Positions 17,400 to 28,672 of a stretch of DNA of 64,000 bases are shown piece by piece. The stretch covers positions 248,001 to 312,000 of the forward strand of contig NZ_AP012322.1 in assembly GCF_001025155.1 (NCBI RefSeq), in the 5' to 3' direction. The translations under genes were made by a program, and so were the position numbers. How positions within the stretch are numbered: the first letter of the stretch is position 1; each line of letters opens with the position of its first letter. The stretch is from Bifidobacterium angulatum DSM 20098 = JCM 7096 (GTDB lineage: Bacteria > Actinomycetota > Actinomycetes > Actinomycetales > Bifidobacteriaceae). Under the pieces are notes generated by a model. The model saw only the letters and a list, made by a program, of their open reading frames with translations, had not been told where the DNA came from and searched no databases.

Positions 17400-17996
17400 T
17401 CAGCCCTGCTGTTCGCGTTCAAGCTGTGCCTTGAGATCGGCCAGTCCGGCGAAACGGATGTCGGTCATCTCGTGGGTGTGGTCGGGATTCTCGTTGAGAT
17501 CCACGCCGCACTGGGAGCACAGGCCACGGCAATCCTCGCGGCACAGCGGCTGCAGCGGCAGCTCGTCCACCAGCGTATCGCGCAGCAGCGCTTCAAGATC
17601 GGCGAAGGAACCGTTGTTGAGCAGTGGATACGTGTCTTCGGATTCTTCCTCGCCGGCGATGATGTCGACCTCGTCCTGCTGCCTGCGATTGTCGCGCTCG
17701 TCATGGTAGGGGAAGAACACGGTCACATGCGTGGTCCAGTCACGGATGATGGGCTTCAGGCAACGGGTGCATTCGGCATGCACCGGGGCGTTGATGTCGG
17801 CGTTGAGAATCAGACCGTCCACAATCGAGTCGAACGATCCGCTGACATGTACGGGTTCGCCTTCCTTGACGCCGATGATGTCATCGCCGATGCCGCTGGG
17901 CGCGGGGAAATCACTGTCGATCTGCTTGGACTGGCCGGCGCGGGACGCGACCTGCGCAACGGATACGCTCCACGGGGAGTTTTCAATATGTGGCAT
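17400..17996 (-). CDS. YceD/DUF177-family protein
   Basis: The 198-residue protein belongs to the DUF177 family, almost always encoded just before rpmF. Two cysteine groups are preserved: CTRCLKP near residue 77 and C-X3-C-X3-C-X2-C in CREDCRGLCSQCGVDLNENP near residue 155, likely a zinc site. The family is linked to 23S rRNA synthesis or 50S assembly in plants and E. coli, but the mechanism is not settled. It is separated from the upstream sepIVA homologue by only 6 nt, indicating cotranscription. Confidence 0.9.
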   Translation of the reverse strand: MPHIENSPWSVSVAQVASRAGQSKQIDSDFPAPSGIGDDIIGVKEGEPVHVSGSFDSIVDGLILNADINAPVHAECTRCLKPIIRDWTTHVTVFFPYHDERDNRRQQDEVDIIAGEEESEDTYPLLNNGSFADLEALLRDTLVDELPLQPLCREDCRGLCSQCGVDLNENPDHTHEMTDIRFAGLADLKAQLEREQQG

Positions 17997-18002
17997 GGGT
18001 TT

Positions 18003-18896
18003 TCAGGCCTCCGGGTAGTCGTTCTGGTCAAGATGCGGGAGCTGGTCGGCGGCGGCGCGCTGGCGCTCGTGCAGCACGTTCAGACCGGCGTCCACATCGC
18101 TGGTGAGTTTGGTCAGTTGCTGGCGCAGACCTTCCATCACTTTGGCGGAATAGTCGTCGGCGCCTTGCGTGAGATGGTCGGCCTTGGCCTGGGCCGTGTT
18201 CAGAATGGTACGCGCCTTCTGCCGTGCCAGTTCGGTCACGTTTTCCTGGCCTGCAAGGAACTGCGCCTGGTCGTTGGCCTCTTTGATGGTGTCGGCGGCA
18301 CGGCTTTGCGCGGAGGCGACAATGGCATTGGCCTGGGTCTGTGCGCTTTCCAAACGCCGTTCCGCCTCGCGCATGAGGGCGGAAGCACGTTCGAGCTGCA
18401 CCGGCAGCATTTTCTTCAACTCATCGAGATTGGCCATCAGCGCATCGCGGTCGACCTTCACCAGGCCGGGGGAGAAGAAACCACCCTTTGCCTCGTTCAG
18501 CGTGTCCTCCAGCTTGCCGATCACATCGTAGACGGTGGTGAATTCCTCTTGGCTTTGCTCTTCGACGGTGGGCTTTTCCCTCAGATCAGGCAGTGGGAAC
18601 GGGGATGTGAAGGATGGCGTGGAAGAGGCGGCGTCGTCGGCGACAGGCGGTTCGCCCGCCACGGTCTCGTCCAATGGCGCGGACTCGGCGTATGCCCCGG
18701 TGCCGCCGGCGGGCTGACCGTCCGGCAACGGCATGGGGGCGGACGCCGGTGTGGGGTTCGGTGCAGGTGCCGGAGGCATAGGCGCGCTTTGCAGCGGTAC
18801 GGTTCCCCTATTTTCGGCACCTGTCACATCGGCTACAGGGTCACCGGTCAAATCCACGTATCCGGTCGGATGTTCGACATCGTTCTGATCACTCAT
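18003..18896 (-). CDS. sepIVA: SepIVA-like (DivIVA-related) coiled-coil cell-division protein
   Basis: The 297-residue protein has a disordered, proline- and acid-rich N-terminal half (residues 20-110) and a C-terminal helical coiled-coil half (from about [16 protein letters not shown] to the end) rich in Ala, Glu and Gln. In Mycobacterium the gene next to DUF177 and rnc encodes SepIVA (Rv2927c), a DivIVA-related protein needed for septation and intracellular membrane organisation. Position and the shape of the helical domain support homology here. The start is the ATG opening MSDQNDVEH, which overlaps the end of coaD by 8 nt, implying translational coupling. The proline-rich N-terminus is not in the mycobacterial protein as I know it. 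Confidence 0.72.
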   Translation of the reverse strand: MSDQNDVEHPTGYVDLTGDPVADVTGAENRGTVPLQSAPMPPAPAPNPTPASAPMPLPDGQPAGGTGAYAESAPLDETVAGEPPVADDAASSTPSFTSPFPLPDLREKPTVEEQSQEEFTTVYDVIGKLEDTLNEAKGGFFSPGLVKVDRDALMANLDELKKMLPVQLERASALMREAERRLESAQTQANAIVASAQSRAADTIKEANDQAQFLAGQENVTELARQKARTILNTAQAKADHLTQGADDYSAKVMEGLRQQLTKLTSDVDAGLNVLHERQRAAADQLPHLDQNDYPEA

Positions 18897-19389
18897 GGGA
18901 AATCCTTTCCTTGTGCAACGCCTCATTCAGCATCGGGACTACGCAATCGGGCACCATTCCGGTCACGTCGCCGCCATGACGGGCCACATCTTTGACGATG
19001 GAACTCGAAATATGCTCCAGCACGGGGTTCGCGGGCAGAAACAGCGTTTCGATGCCGGCGATCTGCCGGTTCACCAGGGCCATGCCCAGTTCCGCCTCAT
19101 AATCGCCGTTCTGTCGTAGCCCCTTTACGATCACGGTGGCGCCAACCTGCTTGCAATAGTCGGTGATCAGTCCGTCGGTAAACGAGACGACCACGTTCTC
19201 GCAGCCCCTTTCCACAAGGGCGCGGCGAATAATATCCACACGGGTCTGCGCTGAAAACATCGGTGTTTTGGCAGCGTTCACCGCCACTACCACATGCACT
19301 TCGTCGAAGAAACGCGTGCTGCGTTCGATTACGTCAAGATGTCCGGCGGTTACGGGGTCGAACGAGCCGGGGCATACTGCTTTGGTCAT
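18889..19389 (-). CDS. coaD: Phosphopantetheine adenylyltransferase
   Basis: The 166-residue protein transfers AMP from ATP to 4'-phosphopantetheine, the fourth step of coenzyme A synthesis. Family signatures are all present: [16 protein letters not shown] with the nucleotide-binding HXGH-like element (TAGHLD), [20 protein letters not shown], and the C-terminal ISSSIVK. It is the first gene of the minus-strand block and overlaps sepIVA. Length equals that of E. coli CoaD (159) within a few residues. Confidence 0.96.
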   Translation of the reverse strand: MTKAVCPGSFDPVTAGHLDVIERSTRFFDEVHVVVAVNAAKTPMFSAQTRVDIIRRALVERGCENVVVSFTDGLITDYCKQVGATVIVKGLRQNGDYEAELGMALVNRQIAGIETLFLPANPVLEHISSSIVKDVARHGGDVTGMVPDCVVPMLNEALHKERISHE

Positions 19390-19510
19390 AGGAATAAGCC
19401 TACCTCTTTATCCGGCGTTATCTGGCATGGCGCAGCGCTTCGCGGCGTAGAAACGGGAAAAACATTATGATGGAGGGCGGATTGAACGAACGCGTAAGGA
19501 GCATATCGCA

Positions 19511-19795
19511 ATGACCACGTATCTCAACAGCGGCGACCAGCAGTCCGCACCGGATTCCGGCGCAGGCACCTCGGTGCTGGAACGCCCGGAAGTCAAGGAG
19601 GAGACCCAACGCTCGGATAATGGCGACGCGGATCGCTACGCGCATTACGTTTCGAAGGATCGCATCGCCGAATCACGTATGACAGGCCGCCCGGTGGTGG
19701 CGTTGTGCGGCAAGATCTGGGTGCCGAAGCGAGACCCCTCCCAATACCCGGTATGTCCGGACTGCAAGCGCATCTACGAGGAGATGTTCCGCTGA
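19511..19795 (+). CDS. DUF3039-family protein
   Basis: The 94-residue protein matches actinobacterial DUF3039. The conserved core is HYVSKDRIAESRMTGRPVVALCGK followed by WVPKRDP and a C-terminal zinc-ribbon-like CPDCKRIYEEM; with the cysteine in ALCGK this gives three conserved cysteines. The N-terminal 35 residues are low complexity. A clear AAGGAG lies upstream. Function is unknown. It is divergent from coaD and sits alone with its own terminator. Confidence 0.82.
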   Translation: MTTYLNSGDQQSAPDSGAGTSVLERPEVKEETQRSDNGDADRYAHYVSKDRIAESRMTGRPVVALCGKIWVPKRDPSQYPVCPDCKRIYEEMFR

Positions 19796-19813
19796 CGTTC
19801 CGGCAGACAGGCC

Positions 19814-19856
19814 AAGGCCTGTGCCCTCCGTGCGATATGCGGCGGGCGCGGGCCTT
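19814..19856 (+). terminator. Terminator after the DUF3039 gene
   Basis: A 13-bp stem (AAGGCCTGTGCCC with GGGCGCGGGCCTT, two G-T pairs) ends in CCTTTGTCTT. It lies 20 nt past the stop. Confidence 0.7.
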
Positions 19857-19881
19857 TGTCTTATGCCGCAAGCGATTGCGG

Positions 19882-20220
19882 TCAGCGCTTGGAGATCTCG
19901 TCGATGCGGGCAAGCTCCTCGCTGCTGAAATCGGTGTTGCTCAGGGCCCCGATATTGTCGAGAATCTGCTGCGGCTTCGAGGCGCCGGCCAGCACGGACG
20001 TGACTGCATCGTCATGCAACAGCCAGGCCAGCGACATCTCGGCCAGTGTCTGACCGCGTTCAATGGCGATGTCGTTGAGCTCTCGGATCTGCTGCAGACG
20101 TTCCGGCGTCAACGCCGAATGCTTCAGGAACCGGGGATCCACCGCGATACGACTATCGGAGGGGATGCCGTCGAGATAGCGGTTCGGGTTGGGAACGTAG
20201 GCGAACGTTGGCTCGAGCAT
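19882..20220 (-). pseudogene. C-terminal fragment of an aldo/keto reductase
   Basis: The 112 residues match only the last third of aldo/keto reductases of the YghZ type: RYLDGIPSDSR, then ALTPERLQQIRELNDIAIERGQTLAEMSLAWLLHD and the NADPH-binding closing motif SVLAGASKPQQILDNI. The N-terminal barrel with the catalytic Asp-Tyr-Lys-His is absent and no trace of it remains before the pncB terminator 50 nt upstream. An AAGGA sequence 7 nt before the ATG means a short peptide could still be made. A stable catalytic protein is implausible. Confidence 0.78.
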
Positions 20221-20271
20221 AAGGTGATCCTTCGTTGGATAAGTGTCGCAAGCGCTTGTATCGTAACGCAA

Positions 20272-20316
20272 AAACGGCCGTGGAGCCTGTATCAGTACAA
20301 GGGTCCACGGCCGTTT
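20272..20316 (-). terminator. Terminator of pncB
   Basis: A perfect 13-bp stem (TCCACGGCCGTTT with AAACGGCCGTGGA) on the minus strand continues into TTTTTGCG, 30 nt after the pncB stop. Confidence 0.85.
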
Positions 20317-20345
20317 GGCGAAGAATTCCTACGGGATGGAGGTGC

Positions 20346-21668
20346 CTATAGCACCGTGATCTCGGTCGGAATCACCGGGTCTCCCTTCATCAGGCTTTGT
20401 GCGGCGATCGGCAGTTCGTTCAATGCGGCGGCACGGTAGTCGTGCGCGCGCATGATGGCGTCATGGCCCTGCCAGCTGGAGTCGATCTGGCCGTGATCGA
20501 CGTAATCCACGAGCAGATTCTTCCAGCCGTTGTCCGGCGTGTAGCCGGCGAGCTTCTCTTCGGAGCCGGAGATCACATGCTCGGCTTCGGCCAGGTTGTA
20601 CTCGTAGGAACGGTAAGCGAGCTTGCGCCCCGGAGTGGTGGCCTTGTCCTTGCTTTTCTTCATGACCGGCGCCATCACGCCGTCCGCGCCTTCACGTTCG
20701 GTGAGCTTGTAGACCATGGCGCAGGTCGGGGCACCGGAACCGGTGACCAGCATGGTGCCCACGCCGTAGGAGTCGACCGGCGCGGTCTGCAATGCGGCCA
20801 GTGCGTATTCGTCCAGATCGTTGGTGACGGTGATGCGCGTATTCGTGGCGCCCAATGCGTCCAGCTGGTTGCGCACACGCTGTGCCAGGGAGGCAAGATC
20901 GCCGGAATCGATGCGCACGCCGCCCAGTTCGGGTCCTGCCACTTCGACGGCAGTTTTCACGGCTTCCTCGATGTTGTAGGTGTCGACCAGCAGCGTGGTG
21001 TTCTTGCCCAAGGCGGCGATCTGCGATTCGAAGGCGCTGCGCTCGTCGTCATGCACCAGCGTGAAGCAGTGGGCTGCGGTGCCGATGGCCTTCAATCCGT
21101 ACAGTTGCGCCGCCAGCAGATTCGCGGTCCCCTGGAAACCTCCGACCACTGCCGCGCGTGCGGCTGCCACAGCCGACCATTCGTTGGTGCGGCGGCCGCC
21201 CATATCCATGCATGGGCGGTTCTTCGCGGCGCTAACCATACGGCTTGCAGCCGAAGCGACGGCGGAATCATAGTTCAGAATCGACAGCACCAGCGTCTCC
21301 AGCAGTGTGCACTCGCCGAATGTGCCTTCGATCTGCAGAATCGGGGAGTTCGGGAAGAACATTTCGCCTTCGCGGTAGCCTTTGATGGATCCGGAGAAAT
21401 GGAAGTTTTCCAACCACTTGATGGTTTCCGGGCTCACCACCTTGCGATCGGCCAGGAATTTCAGATCCTCGTCGTCCAGATGGAAGTGCTCGAGCGCGTC
21501 GAGGATGCGACCGGTGCCGGCGACCACGCCATACCGGCGTCCTGCGGGAAGATGCCGGGTAAACACCTCGAACACGCATTTGCGATCCGCCGTACCATCC
21601 TTCAGGCAGGCGTCCAGCATCGTGTACTCATACATGTCGGTCATAAGGGCCGGCGAATAATCCACCAT
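20346..21668 (-). CDS. pncB: Nicotinate phosphoribosyltransferase
   Basis: The 440-residue enzyme forms nicotinate mononucleotide from nicotinate and phosphoribosyl pyrophosphate in NAD salvage. It starts MVDYSPALMTDMYEYTML, the family's usual N-terminus. The core includes FEVFTRHLPAGRRYGV, the phosphoribosyl region GGVRIDSGDLA, and VTGSGAPTCAMVYKL. This start was preferred over an upstream in-frame ATG because the extra 33 residues are not family-like. It is divergent from rph and ends at its own terminator. Confidence 0.93.
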   Translation of the reverse strand: MVDYSPALMTDMYEYTMLDACLKDGTADRKCVFEVFTRHLPAGRRYGVVAGTGRILDALEHFHLDDEDLKFLADRKVVSPETIKWLENFHFSGSIKGYREGEMFFPNSPILQIEGTFGECTLLETLVLSILNYDSAVASAASRMVSAAKNRPCMDMGGRRTNEWSAVAAARAAVVGGFQGTANLLAAQLYGLKAIGTAAHCFTLVHDDERSAFESQIAALGKNTTLLVDTYNIEEAVKTAVEVAGPELGGVRIDSGDLASLAQRVRNQLDALGATNTRITVTNDLDEYALAALQTAPVDSYGVGTMLVTGSGAPTCAMVYKLTEREGADGVMAPVMKKSKDKATTPGRKLAYRSYEYNLAEAEHVISGSEEKLAGYTPDNGWKNLLVDYVDHGQIDSSWQGHDAIMRAHDYRAAALNELPIAAQSLMKGDPVIPTEITVL

Positions 21669-21850
21669 TCTTCTGTCCCGTCTCGTGGTGACTAATAGGT
21701 AATCCGACTGTAAGTCCTGGCTCGCGTTCATGCAATGGGTCGGCTTGTTACGCGAACGCGGCCGCAAGCTGCTGACCCCGCTCGATATTCGGTCTGTCTG
21801 CTCGCCGTTGCGTGGCGGCGCAAGGGCGGCGTGCGCGTAAGCTGGGGCGC

Positions 21851-22615
21851 ATGGTTGAAATTACAGATATGTTGGGTGAACGTTCCATTACTCGTGCCGA
21901 TGGTCGCAAGGTCGACGAATTGCGCCCGGTACGCATCACACGTCATTTCACTGACGCCCCGGAAGGCTCCGTGCTTATCGAGTGCGGCAACACCCGTGTC
22001 ATGTGCACGGCGACCTTCACCGCCGGTGTGCCGCGTTGGCGTAAGGATTCCGGTCTGGGCTGGGTCACTGCCGAATATGCGATGCTGCCCAGGGCTACCG
22101 CGGAACGTACCGACCGTGAATCCGTGCGTGGCAAGATCGGAGGCCGCACGCACGAGATCAGCCGTCTGATCGGCCGTTGTCTGCGCGGCGTAGTCGACAT
22201 GAAGGCGCTGGGCGAGAACATGATTCAGATCGACTGCGATGTGCTGCAGGCCGACGGCGGCACCCGAACCGCTTCCGTGACCGGCGCGTATGTGGCGTTG
22301 GTGGATGCGCTCGACTGGGCGGAGAAGCATCATCACATTCGTTCCGCCAAGAAGGTGCTCACCGATTGCGTGTCCGCCGTGTCGGTCGGTGTGATCAGCG
22401 GTACTCCGATGCTGGATCTGCCGTATGTGGAAGACAGCGCCGCCATGACCGACATGAACGTCGCCATGACCGGTTCCGGCGCCTTCATCGAACTCCAGGG
22501 CACCGCCGAACATCGGCCGTTCACCCGCGACGAACTTGGTACGCTGCTGGACTTGGCCGAGAAGGGCAACAAGGAGCTTCAGGCCGCGCAGCGCGAGGCG
22601 CTCGCCAAGGACTGA
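21851..22615 (+). CDS. rph: Ribonuclease PH
   Basis: The 254-residue exoribonuclease trims the 3' ends of tRNA precursors using phosphate. Visible are [19 protein letters not shown], the phosphate-binding arginines in [16 protein letters not shown], and [19 protein letters not shown]. The ATG opening MVEITDML was taken as start; a second ATG four residues later is possible. The N-terminus is about ten residues longer than E. coli RNase PH. It is followed 83 nt downstream by rdgB, the common actinobacterial pairing, so the two are probably one transcript. Confidence 0.95.
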   Translation: MVEITDMLGERSITRADGRKVDELRPVRITRHFTDAPEGSVLIECGNTRVMCTATFTAGVPRWRKDSGLGWVTAEYAMLPRATAERTDRESVRGKIGGRTHEISRLIGRCLRGVVDMKALGENMIQIDCDVLQADGGTRTASVTGAYVALVDALDWAEKHHHIRSAKKVLTDCVSAVSVGVISGTPMLDLPYVEDSAAMTDMNVAMTGSGAFIELQGTAEHRPFTRDELGTLLDLAEKGNKELQAAQREALAKD

Positions 22616-22698
22616 ACGAACGCCCGGTCTGGCGTATGGCACGCGGACCGCAAGAGTATGTAAGGCAGTAAGCCAGCATAAGGAGTAAAGGAACATAT

Positions 22699-23358
22699 AT
22701 GCGCATCATCGTTGCCACGCATAATGAAGGCAAGCTCAAGGAAATCCGCCGCATTCTTGCCGAGGATTTGGGCGAGACCGCTCAGCAGGTGGAACTGGTA
22801 TCCGCCGGTTCTCTGAATCTGCCCGACCCGGTGGAGGACGGCGTGACCTTCCAGGAGAACGCGTTGCTCAAGGCGCGTGACGTGGCCGCCCGCACCGGTT
22901 GCCCCGCCATTGCCGATGATTCCGGCCTGATTGTGGATGTGATGGGCAATGCCCCGGGCATCCTCTCTGCGCGTTGGGCCGGCGAGCATGGCAACGACAA
23001 AGCCAATAACGCGCTGCTTTTGGCGCAGATGGCCGATATTCCGGATGAGAAGCGCACCGCTCGGTTCCGTTGCGCCGCCGCCTTGGTGGTGCCGGGTGCC
23101 GCCGAGGGCGCACCGTACCCGATCGCATCCGAAACCGTGGAGCTTGGCGAGATGCCGGGCGTGCTGTTGCGTGAAGCGCATGGCACGAATGGTTTCGGCT
23201 ATGATCCGCTGTTCATTCCCGACGATCAGCCGGCACGTGCCGTAGAAGCCGGCAGGCGTTTCACCTCCGCCGAAATGACGCCGGAGGAGAAGAATGCCAT
23301 CTCTCATCGTGGCAAGGCGTTGAAGGCGTTGGTGCCTGCGGTCAGCGCGCTGTTCTGA
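22699..23358 (+). CDS. rdgB: XTP/dITP pyrophosphatase (RdgB/HAM1 family)
   Basis: The 219-residue enzyme hydrolyses non-canonical purine triphosphates such as dITP and XTP, keeping them out of DNA. Motifs are IVATHNEGKLKEIRRIL at the start, AIADDSGLIVDVMGNAPGILSARWAG, and GTNGFGYDPLFIPDD near the end. The start is an ATG with AAGGAGTAAAGGAA just upstream. It lies after rph on the same strand. The length is slightly above the usual 190-205 because of small inserts near residues 20-30. Confidence 0.95.
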   Translation: MRIIVATHNEGKLKEIRRILAEDLGETAQQVELVSAGSLNLPDPVEDGVTFQENALLKARDVAARTGCPAIADDSGLIVDVMGNAPGILSARWAGEHGNDKANNALLLAQMADIPDEKRTARFRCAAALVVPGAAEGAPYPIASETVELGEMPGVLLREAHGTNGFGYDPLFIPDDQPARAVEAGRRFTSAEMTPEEKNAISHRGKALKALVPAVSALF

Positions 23359-23377
23359 TCTTCGTTTGCGTGCTTTG

Positions 23378-23412
23378 ACGCCTTGCAATGCCTCATTGGT
23401 ATTGCAAGGCGT
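23378..23412 (+). terminator. Terminator of the rph-rdgB unit
   Basis: A perfect 12-bp stem (ACGCCTTGCAAT with ATTGCAAGGCGT), an 11-nt loop and a TGTTATT tail lie about 20 nt after the rdgB stop. Confidence 0.8.
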
Positions 23413-23526
23413 TGTTATTGCTGGAGATGCTTCCGCGGGGCGCCTGAGCAGATGCTCTATCGTGAAACGACATGAGCATTCGCACGCTTGCACGTTGTGC
23501 GACGACTATGCGGCATCATGCGCGGG

Positions 23527-24537
23527 TCATACGCCCATGGCGGTGAACAGGAAATGCGCTCCGGTCATCATGATCAGGCTCAGCACTGCGGTGATGGTCA
23601 GCGAGAAGCCGGCGAGTTTGGCGTTGCCCAGCACCTTGTCGGTGAACAAGGTGGAGAACACGGCGATAGGTGCGAGGCAGCATAGCGCCACGGCTTCGCG
23701 GATCGATGCGGAGAACGGCAGGATGAACCAGGCTATCGCGGCGAACGCAATCGCGAACGGAACACGCCAGCCGATCACCGTCAGTACATCCTTCACATCA
23801 CGACGCGAAGCGGGCAGATCCATGAGCATGCCCACCATCAGCATCGCGCAGAACGAGTTCGCATTCGACAGCGGCTGTACCATCGTGGCGATCCATCCGG
23901 GGATCTTCACCTGCGCCAGGGTCAGCACGATCATCAGCATGTACACGTCGAACGGCACCGAACCGAAGAACCCCTTAAGCACATTGCGCAGCAGGGCGCG
24001 CCTCGCCAAACGCTTGGCATCCTTGTCCTTCGGCTTGATATAGGGCAAGGTCGGCGCATCGCCCGCATGCTGCTCGCTTAACGTTTTGCCGGGCTGGATG
24101 TGCAGCAGCAGCTGCGTGATCACGTTGGTGCCGGCGGCCACCATCACGCAATTGCCGATGTCGAACATCGCGGCAGGAACGATCGCCGCCGTACCCAGGA
24201 ACGACGAGACCACGGGGAAGCAGAAGCAGCCTACGTTGAATCCCGAACCGTTCAGCATCATGAACGCGCGTCTGGCGACAGGCTTATGCAACGTGGCCAG
24301 AAAGATCACGATGGGTGGAATAAGAGCGACGATCAGGCCGAATACGGAAATCCACAACAGTTTGATCTCGTGTGGATTCGTTGCAAACGAGTAGATGATC
24401 GCGCCTGGCAGCACCAGGTCGAAGATCGCCGTCTGCAGAATACGGTAATCGCGCTGCCCGAACAAACCGGCACGTTTGAACGCATAGCCGGCCAGAATGA
24501 TCAGCAGCAACGCAACGGGTTGGATAAGCGCTTGCAT
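23527..24537 (-). CDS. AEC-family transporter (auxin efflux carrier fold)
   Basis: The 336-residue membrane protein belongs to the AEC family: ten or so hydrophobic segments in two groups of five (residues 1-160 and about 210-336), split by a hydrophilic charged loop around residues 165-205 (KDKDAKRLARRALLRNV). Recognisable family features are the N-terminal VALLLIILAGYAFKRAGL and the helix-breaking NGSGFNVGCFCFPV. Bacterial relatives move malate, malonate or other organic acids; the substrate here cannot be assigned. The gene has no obvious partner and is convergent with rdgB. Confidence 0.82.
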   Translation of the reverse strand: MQALIQPVALLLIILAGYAFKRAGLFGQRDYRILQTAIFDLVLPGAIIYSFATNPHEIKLLWISVFGLIVALIPPIVIFLATLHKPVARRAFMMLNGSGFNVGCFCFPVVSSFLGTAAIVPAAMFDIGNCVMVAAGTNVITQLLLHIQPGKTLSEQHAGDAPTLPYIKPKDKDAKRLARRALLRNVLKGFFGSVPFDVYMLMIVLTLAQVKIPGWIATMVQPLSNANSFCAMLMVGMLMDLPASRRDVKDVLTVIGWRVPFAIAFAAIAWFILPFSASIREAVALCCLAPIAVFSTLFTDKVLGNAKLAGFSLTITAVLSLIMMTGAHFLFTAMGV

Positions 24538-24779
24538 TGTGATTCTCTATCTCTGTCTTCTCATCGGCTTCAGGCTTGCCGGACGTGCCGTCGTGCAACC
24601 GTGTGGTTGAATGCGCGCAGTCGCATGTACTGGCAAAACGAGTACGTATATGCCTGTTGCCGTTATGAACGAACCGCCTGCCATCTTAAGTACAGCGGGG
24701 GAGACGATACGCGAAACCGTTCACAGTAAGGAACTGTGCACGTTGACTGAATCAATCGCATACGCCGATACAAGAACGG

Positions 24780-24860
24780 TGCGCGAGATGGGACTTGAAC
24801 CCACACGTCAAAGACACAGGAACCTAAATCCTGCGCGTCTACCAATTCCGCCACTCGCGC
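24780..24860 (-). tRNA. tRNA-Leu (UAG anticodon)
   Basis: The 7-bp acceptor stem GCGCGAG/CTCGCGC, the D-arm TGGCGGAATTGGTAGACGCG and the anticodon arm CAGGA-TTTAGGT-TCCTG are all present, with a type II variable arm. The anticodon TAG reads CUN leucine codons. The T-arm GGGTTCAAGTCCC is canonical. The 3' CCA is not encoded in full. Confidence 0.95.
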
Positions 24861-24925
24861 ATGCCTACCAGCCTGCAGGCCGATATGCAAAACCCTAGAC
24901 GGGCGAACCCATCTAGGGTAAGGGG

Positions 24926-24998
24926 AGCCACTTGTCAGAATCGAACTGACGACCTGCTCATTACGAGTGAGCCGCTCTACCGACTGAGCTAAAGTGGC
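24926..24998 (-). tRNA. tRNA-Thr (CGU anticodon)
   Basis: The acceptor stem GCCACTT/AAGTGGC, anticodon arm GCTCA-CTCGTAA-TGAGC and T-loop GTTCGATTC are canonical. The anticodon CGT reads ACG. CCA is not encoded. It lies 65 nt upstream of tRNA-Leu on the same strand, so the two are probably one transcript. Confidence 0.95.
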
Positions 24999-25221
24999 AA
25001 TGCTGGTGAATCGCATACGCGATCCACGCACAAAACAATAAGTGTACTGGATAGTGTGGAATTGTCCAAATCGGCCCGTTCGGCACGTTGTGCAGGCGCA
25101 GCAGATAACGGCATGTCGGAGTCGATCGCAGGCTCTGCGACATGTGGCGAAGAACTGTCGAAACGGTGTCGGCGCTCATTTGACACGCAAGCATACAGGC
25201 GGCGTGATTATCCTGATAGGC

Positions 25222-26577
25222 ATGGCAACACGGTTCACTCATCGGCATACGCATGCATACGATGCGCGCCCTGCGACGCAGCGCGTCGTATCATCGCGTG
25301 CCGCTACGGCTACGGCCGGCACGCCCGCGGCAGGGCGCAAGCGCATGATGTCGATCGAAGTGCTACGACTGCTCGCCATCGTCTGCATCGCCGTATTCCA
25401 CGCATTCCTGCAGCAATACGTGCAAGCCATATGGATGGGGCCGCATCACCCCGTCAGCGTGGCCGAACCCGTGTCTGCACTCGCTTCCTCACGGGGCGCG
25501 ATGTGGATCGTCGCAATGATCATGTACTGCGGCGCGTGGGGCAACCACATCTTCTTCATGATTTCGGGGTTCTTCCTTATCCCGCGCATGTGCGGGGCGG
25601 CAGGTTCCAGCGGCTATTGGAACACACAGCTGCGTGCCACCGGCCGCCGCATCGCAATGATCCTGGCCACTGTTGCGTTCTATCTGCTGCTTGTTCTGGT
25701 GGCCGGCCATTGGGCACCATCGGTATCAAACGATACGCAGTCGGCCAGCCTTGTCTACGAACTAGAATTCGTATGGCTATACCTGGCGTTCGTGGCGCTC
25801 GCTCCTGCGATCGCATGGGTGCTGAATCGCCTCGGCGCTTGCAGAAGCGCGGTGGTGGCAGGTGCCGTGCTGATTGCCGTCTATGCGCTGAATGCGTATG
25901 TGGCATGCACATGGCAGGCGCAGTACGGGCAGCGCACTTTGCTGGATTGGCGCAAGCAGATGAGTGCGGTCAGCTATGCGTTGTCGTTCGGATTGGCCGG
26001 TTTGCTTGGCTGGGCTGTGCAGCATAACAGTGAGCGGCGTACGGAAGACAAAAGACATGGGGTGCGGCATGCCGATCGCCGCCCACTGTGGACGATTCGC
26101 GGTTTCTGGCTGTGCGGTGTACTGGTGCTGCTGGCAGTGGCGTCCGTTCTCACCGCTGTTATGGTCATGCGCTCCTCATATGTTGCACTGTATGCGTTGT
26201 CGTTCAAATCGACGTCGTTGATTTCCTTTGCGCTTGCGGTGTGCGCGTTGATGGCTGCGGCCTGCCCGCCGCTTCACGCCCGCGTCCATGCCGCTCGTCG
26301 CGCCGAGGCCGTGGTTGCGGCGCTCGCTTCGGGCATTCTCGGGTTTTATGTGGTGCAGACCCTTGCCAGCTTCTTATGGAAGGCCGTCAATGCGAGGTTC
26401 CTCGACCCGCTTCTGGTGCGTGCCTCCTCGTTGCAGTCGGGGCCTGCCATATTCGGCGAGCTTGCGGCGTGGATTGCGGTCGGTGCCATGCTTTCGCTGG
26501 CATATGTTGTGGCGGTCTGCCTGTTCGATCGTTGTGTGCGCCGCCCGCTGCTGCGCATGGTCCATCTGTCGAAATGA
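25222..26577 (+). CDS. Membrane acyltransferase (acyltransferase-3 family)
   Basis: The 451-residue protein has ten or more hydrophobic segments and starts its core with MMSIEVLRLLAIVCIAVFHAFLQQYV, the first helix of acyltransferase-3 proteins with the conserved histidine. These enzymes add acetyl or other acyl groups to cell-surface sugars from the cytoplasmic side. A second family feature is the helix AWGNHIFFMISGFFLIPRM. The ATG chosen opens MATRFTHRHT; an internal ATG at about residue 42 begins the conserved core. The N-terminal 40 residues are His/Thr/Arg-rich and probably cytoplasmic. It is not near sugar-synthesis genes in this window, so the acceptor polymer is unknown. Confidence 0.78.
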   Translation: MATRFTHRHTHAYDARPATQRVVSSRAATATAGTPAAGRKRMMSIEVLRLLAIVCIAVFHAFLQQYVQAIWMGPHHPVSVAEPVSALASSRGAMWIVAMIMYCGAWGNHIFFMISGFFLIPRMCGAAGSSGYWNTQLRATGRRIAMILATVAFYLLLVLVAGHWAPSVSNDTQSASLVYELEFVWLYLAFVALAPAIAWVLNRLGACRSAVVAGAVLIAVYALNAYVACTWQAQYGQRTLLDWRKQMSAVSYALSFGLAGLLGWAVQHNSERRTEDKRHGVRHADRRPLWTIRGFWLCGVLVLLAVASVLTAVMVMRSSYVALYALSFKSTSLISFALAVCALMAAACPPLHARVHAARRAEAVVAALASGILGFYVVQTLASFLWKAVNARFLDPLLVRASSLQSGPAIFGELAAWIAVGAMLSLAYVVAVCLFDRCVRRPLLRMVHLSK

Positions 26578-26937
26578 TGTGATGCTGCCGGGCGGCTGGC
26601 CGGGCTGGTTGGGGCAGGGTTGTGCGATGACTGACGGGTTTATTTGACGGTGCGATGATGCATGGTGATGCATGGTACCGCAAGATGGTGAAGCAGCTGC
26701 TTATGGGTTCGTCTATGAGTACGTTTGCATCGTTGCGGTTCCCGCGTGTTGCGATATGCGCATGGGCAAATCGGCGGCGTATGAGCGTTTGTGGGCGATT
26801 ATGTTCGTGACTTGCGAACTTATGTGTTTCTGTGTCCTCTTTTGTGAGTATCTTGGTAGCTGGAAGGAGGCGGTGGCGCGCGCCGTATTCTAGGCTTGGG
26901 CCACTGCTTCATGGTGATGATGAAAGGACCAATACAC
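26578..26937. other. Intergenic region upstream of pgi
   Basis: About 360 bp with no supported gene. It contains a short tandem duplication (GATGCATGG-T-GATGCATGG at about 26657-26675) and a 5-bp inverted motif GTTCG/CGAAC at 26803-26819. A TTGACG hexamer at 26644 has no matching -10. It presumably holds the pgi promoter, but I cannot place it. Confidence 0.5.
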
Positions 26938-28635
<1,698 letters not shown>

Positions 28636-28672
28636 TTTCTGATCGGAACCACCAGCACGTAGCTGAACATTG

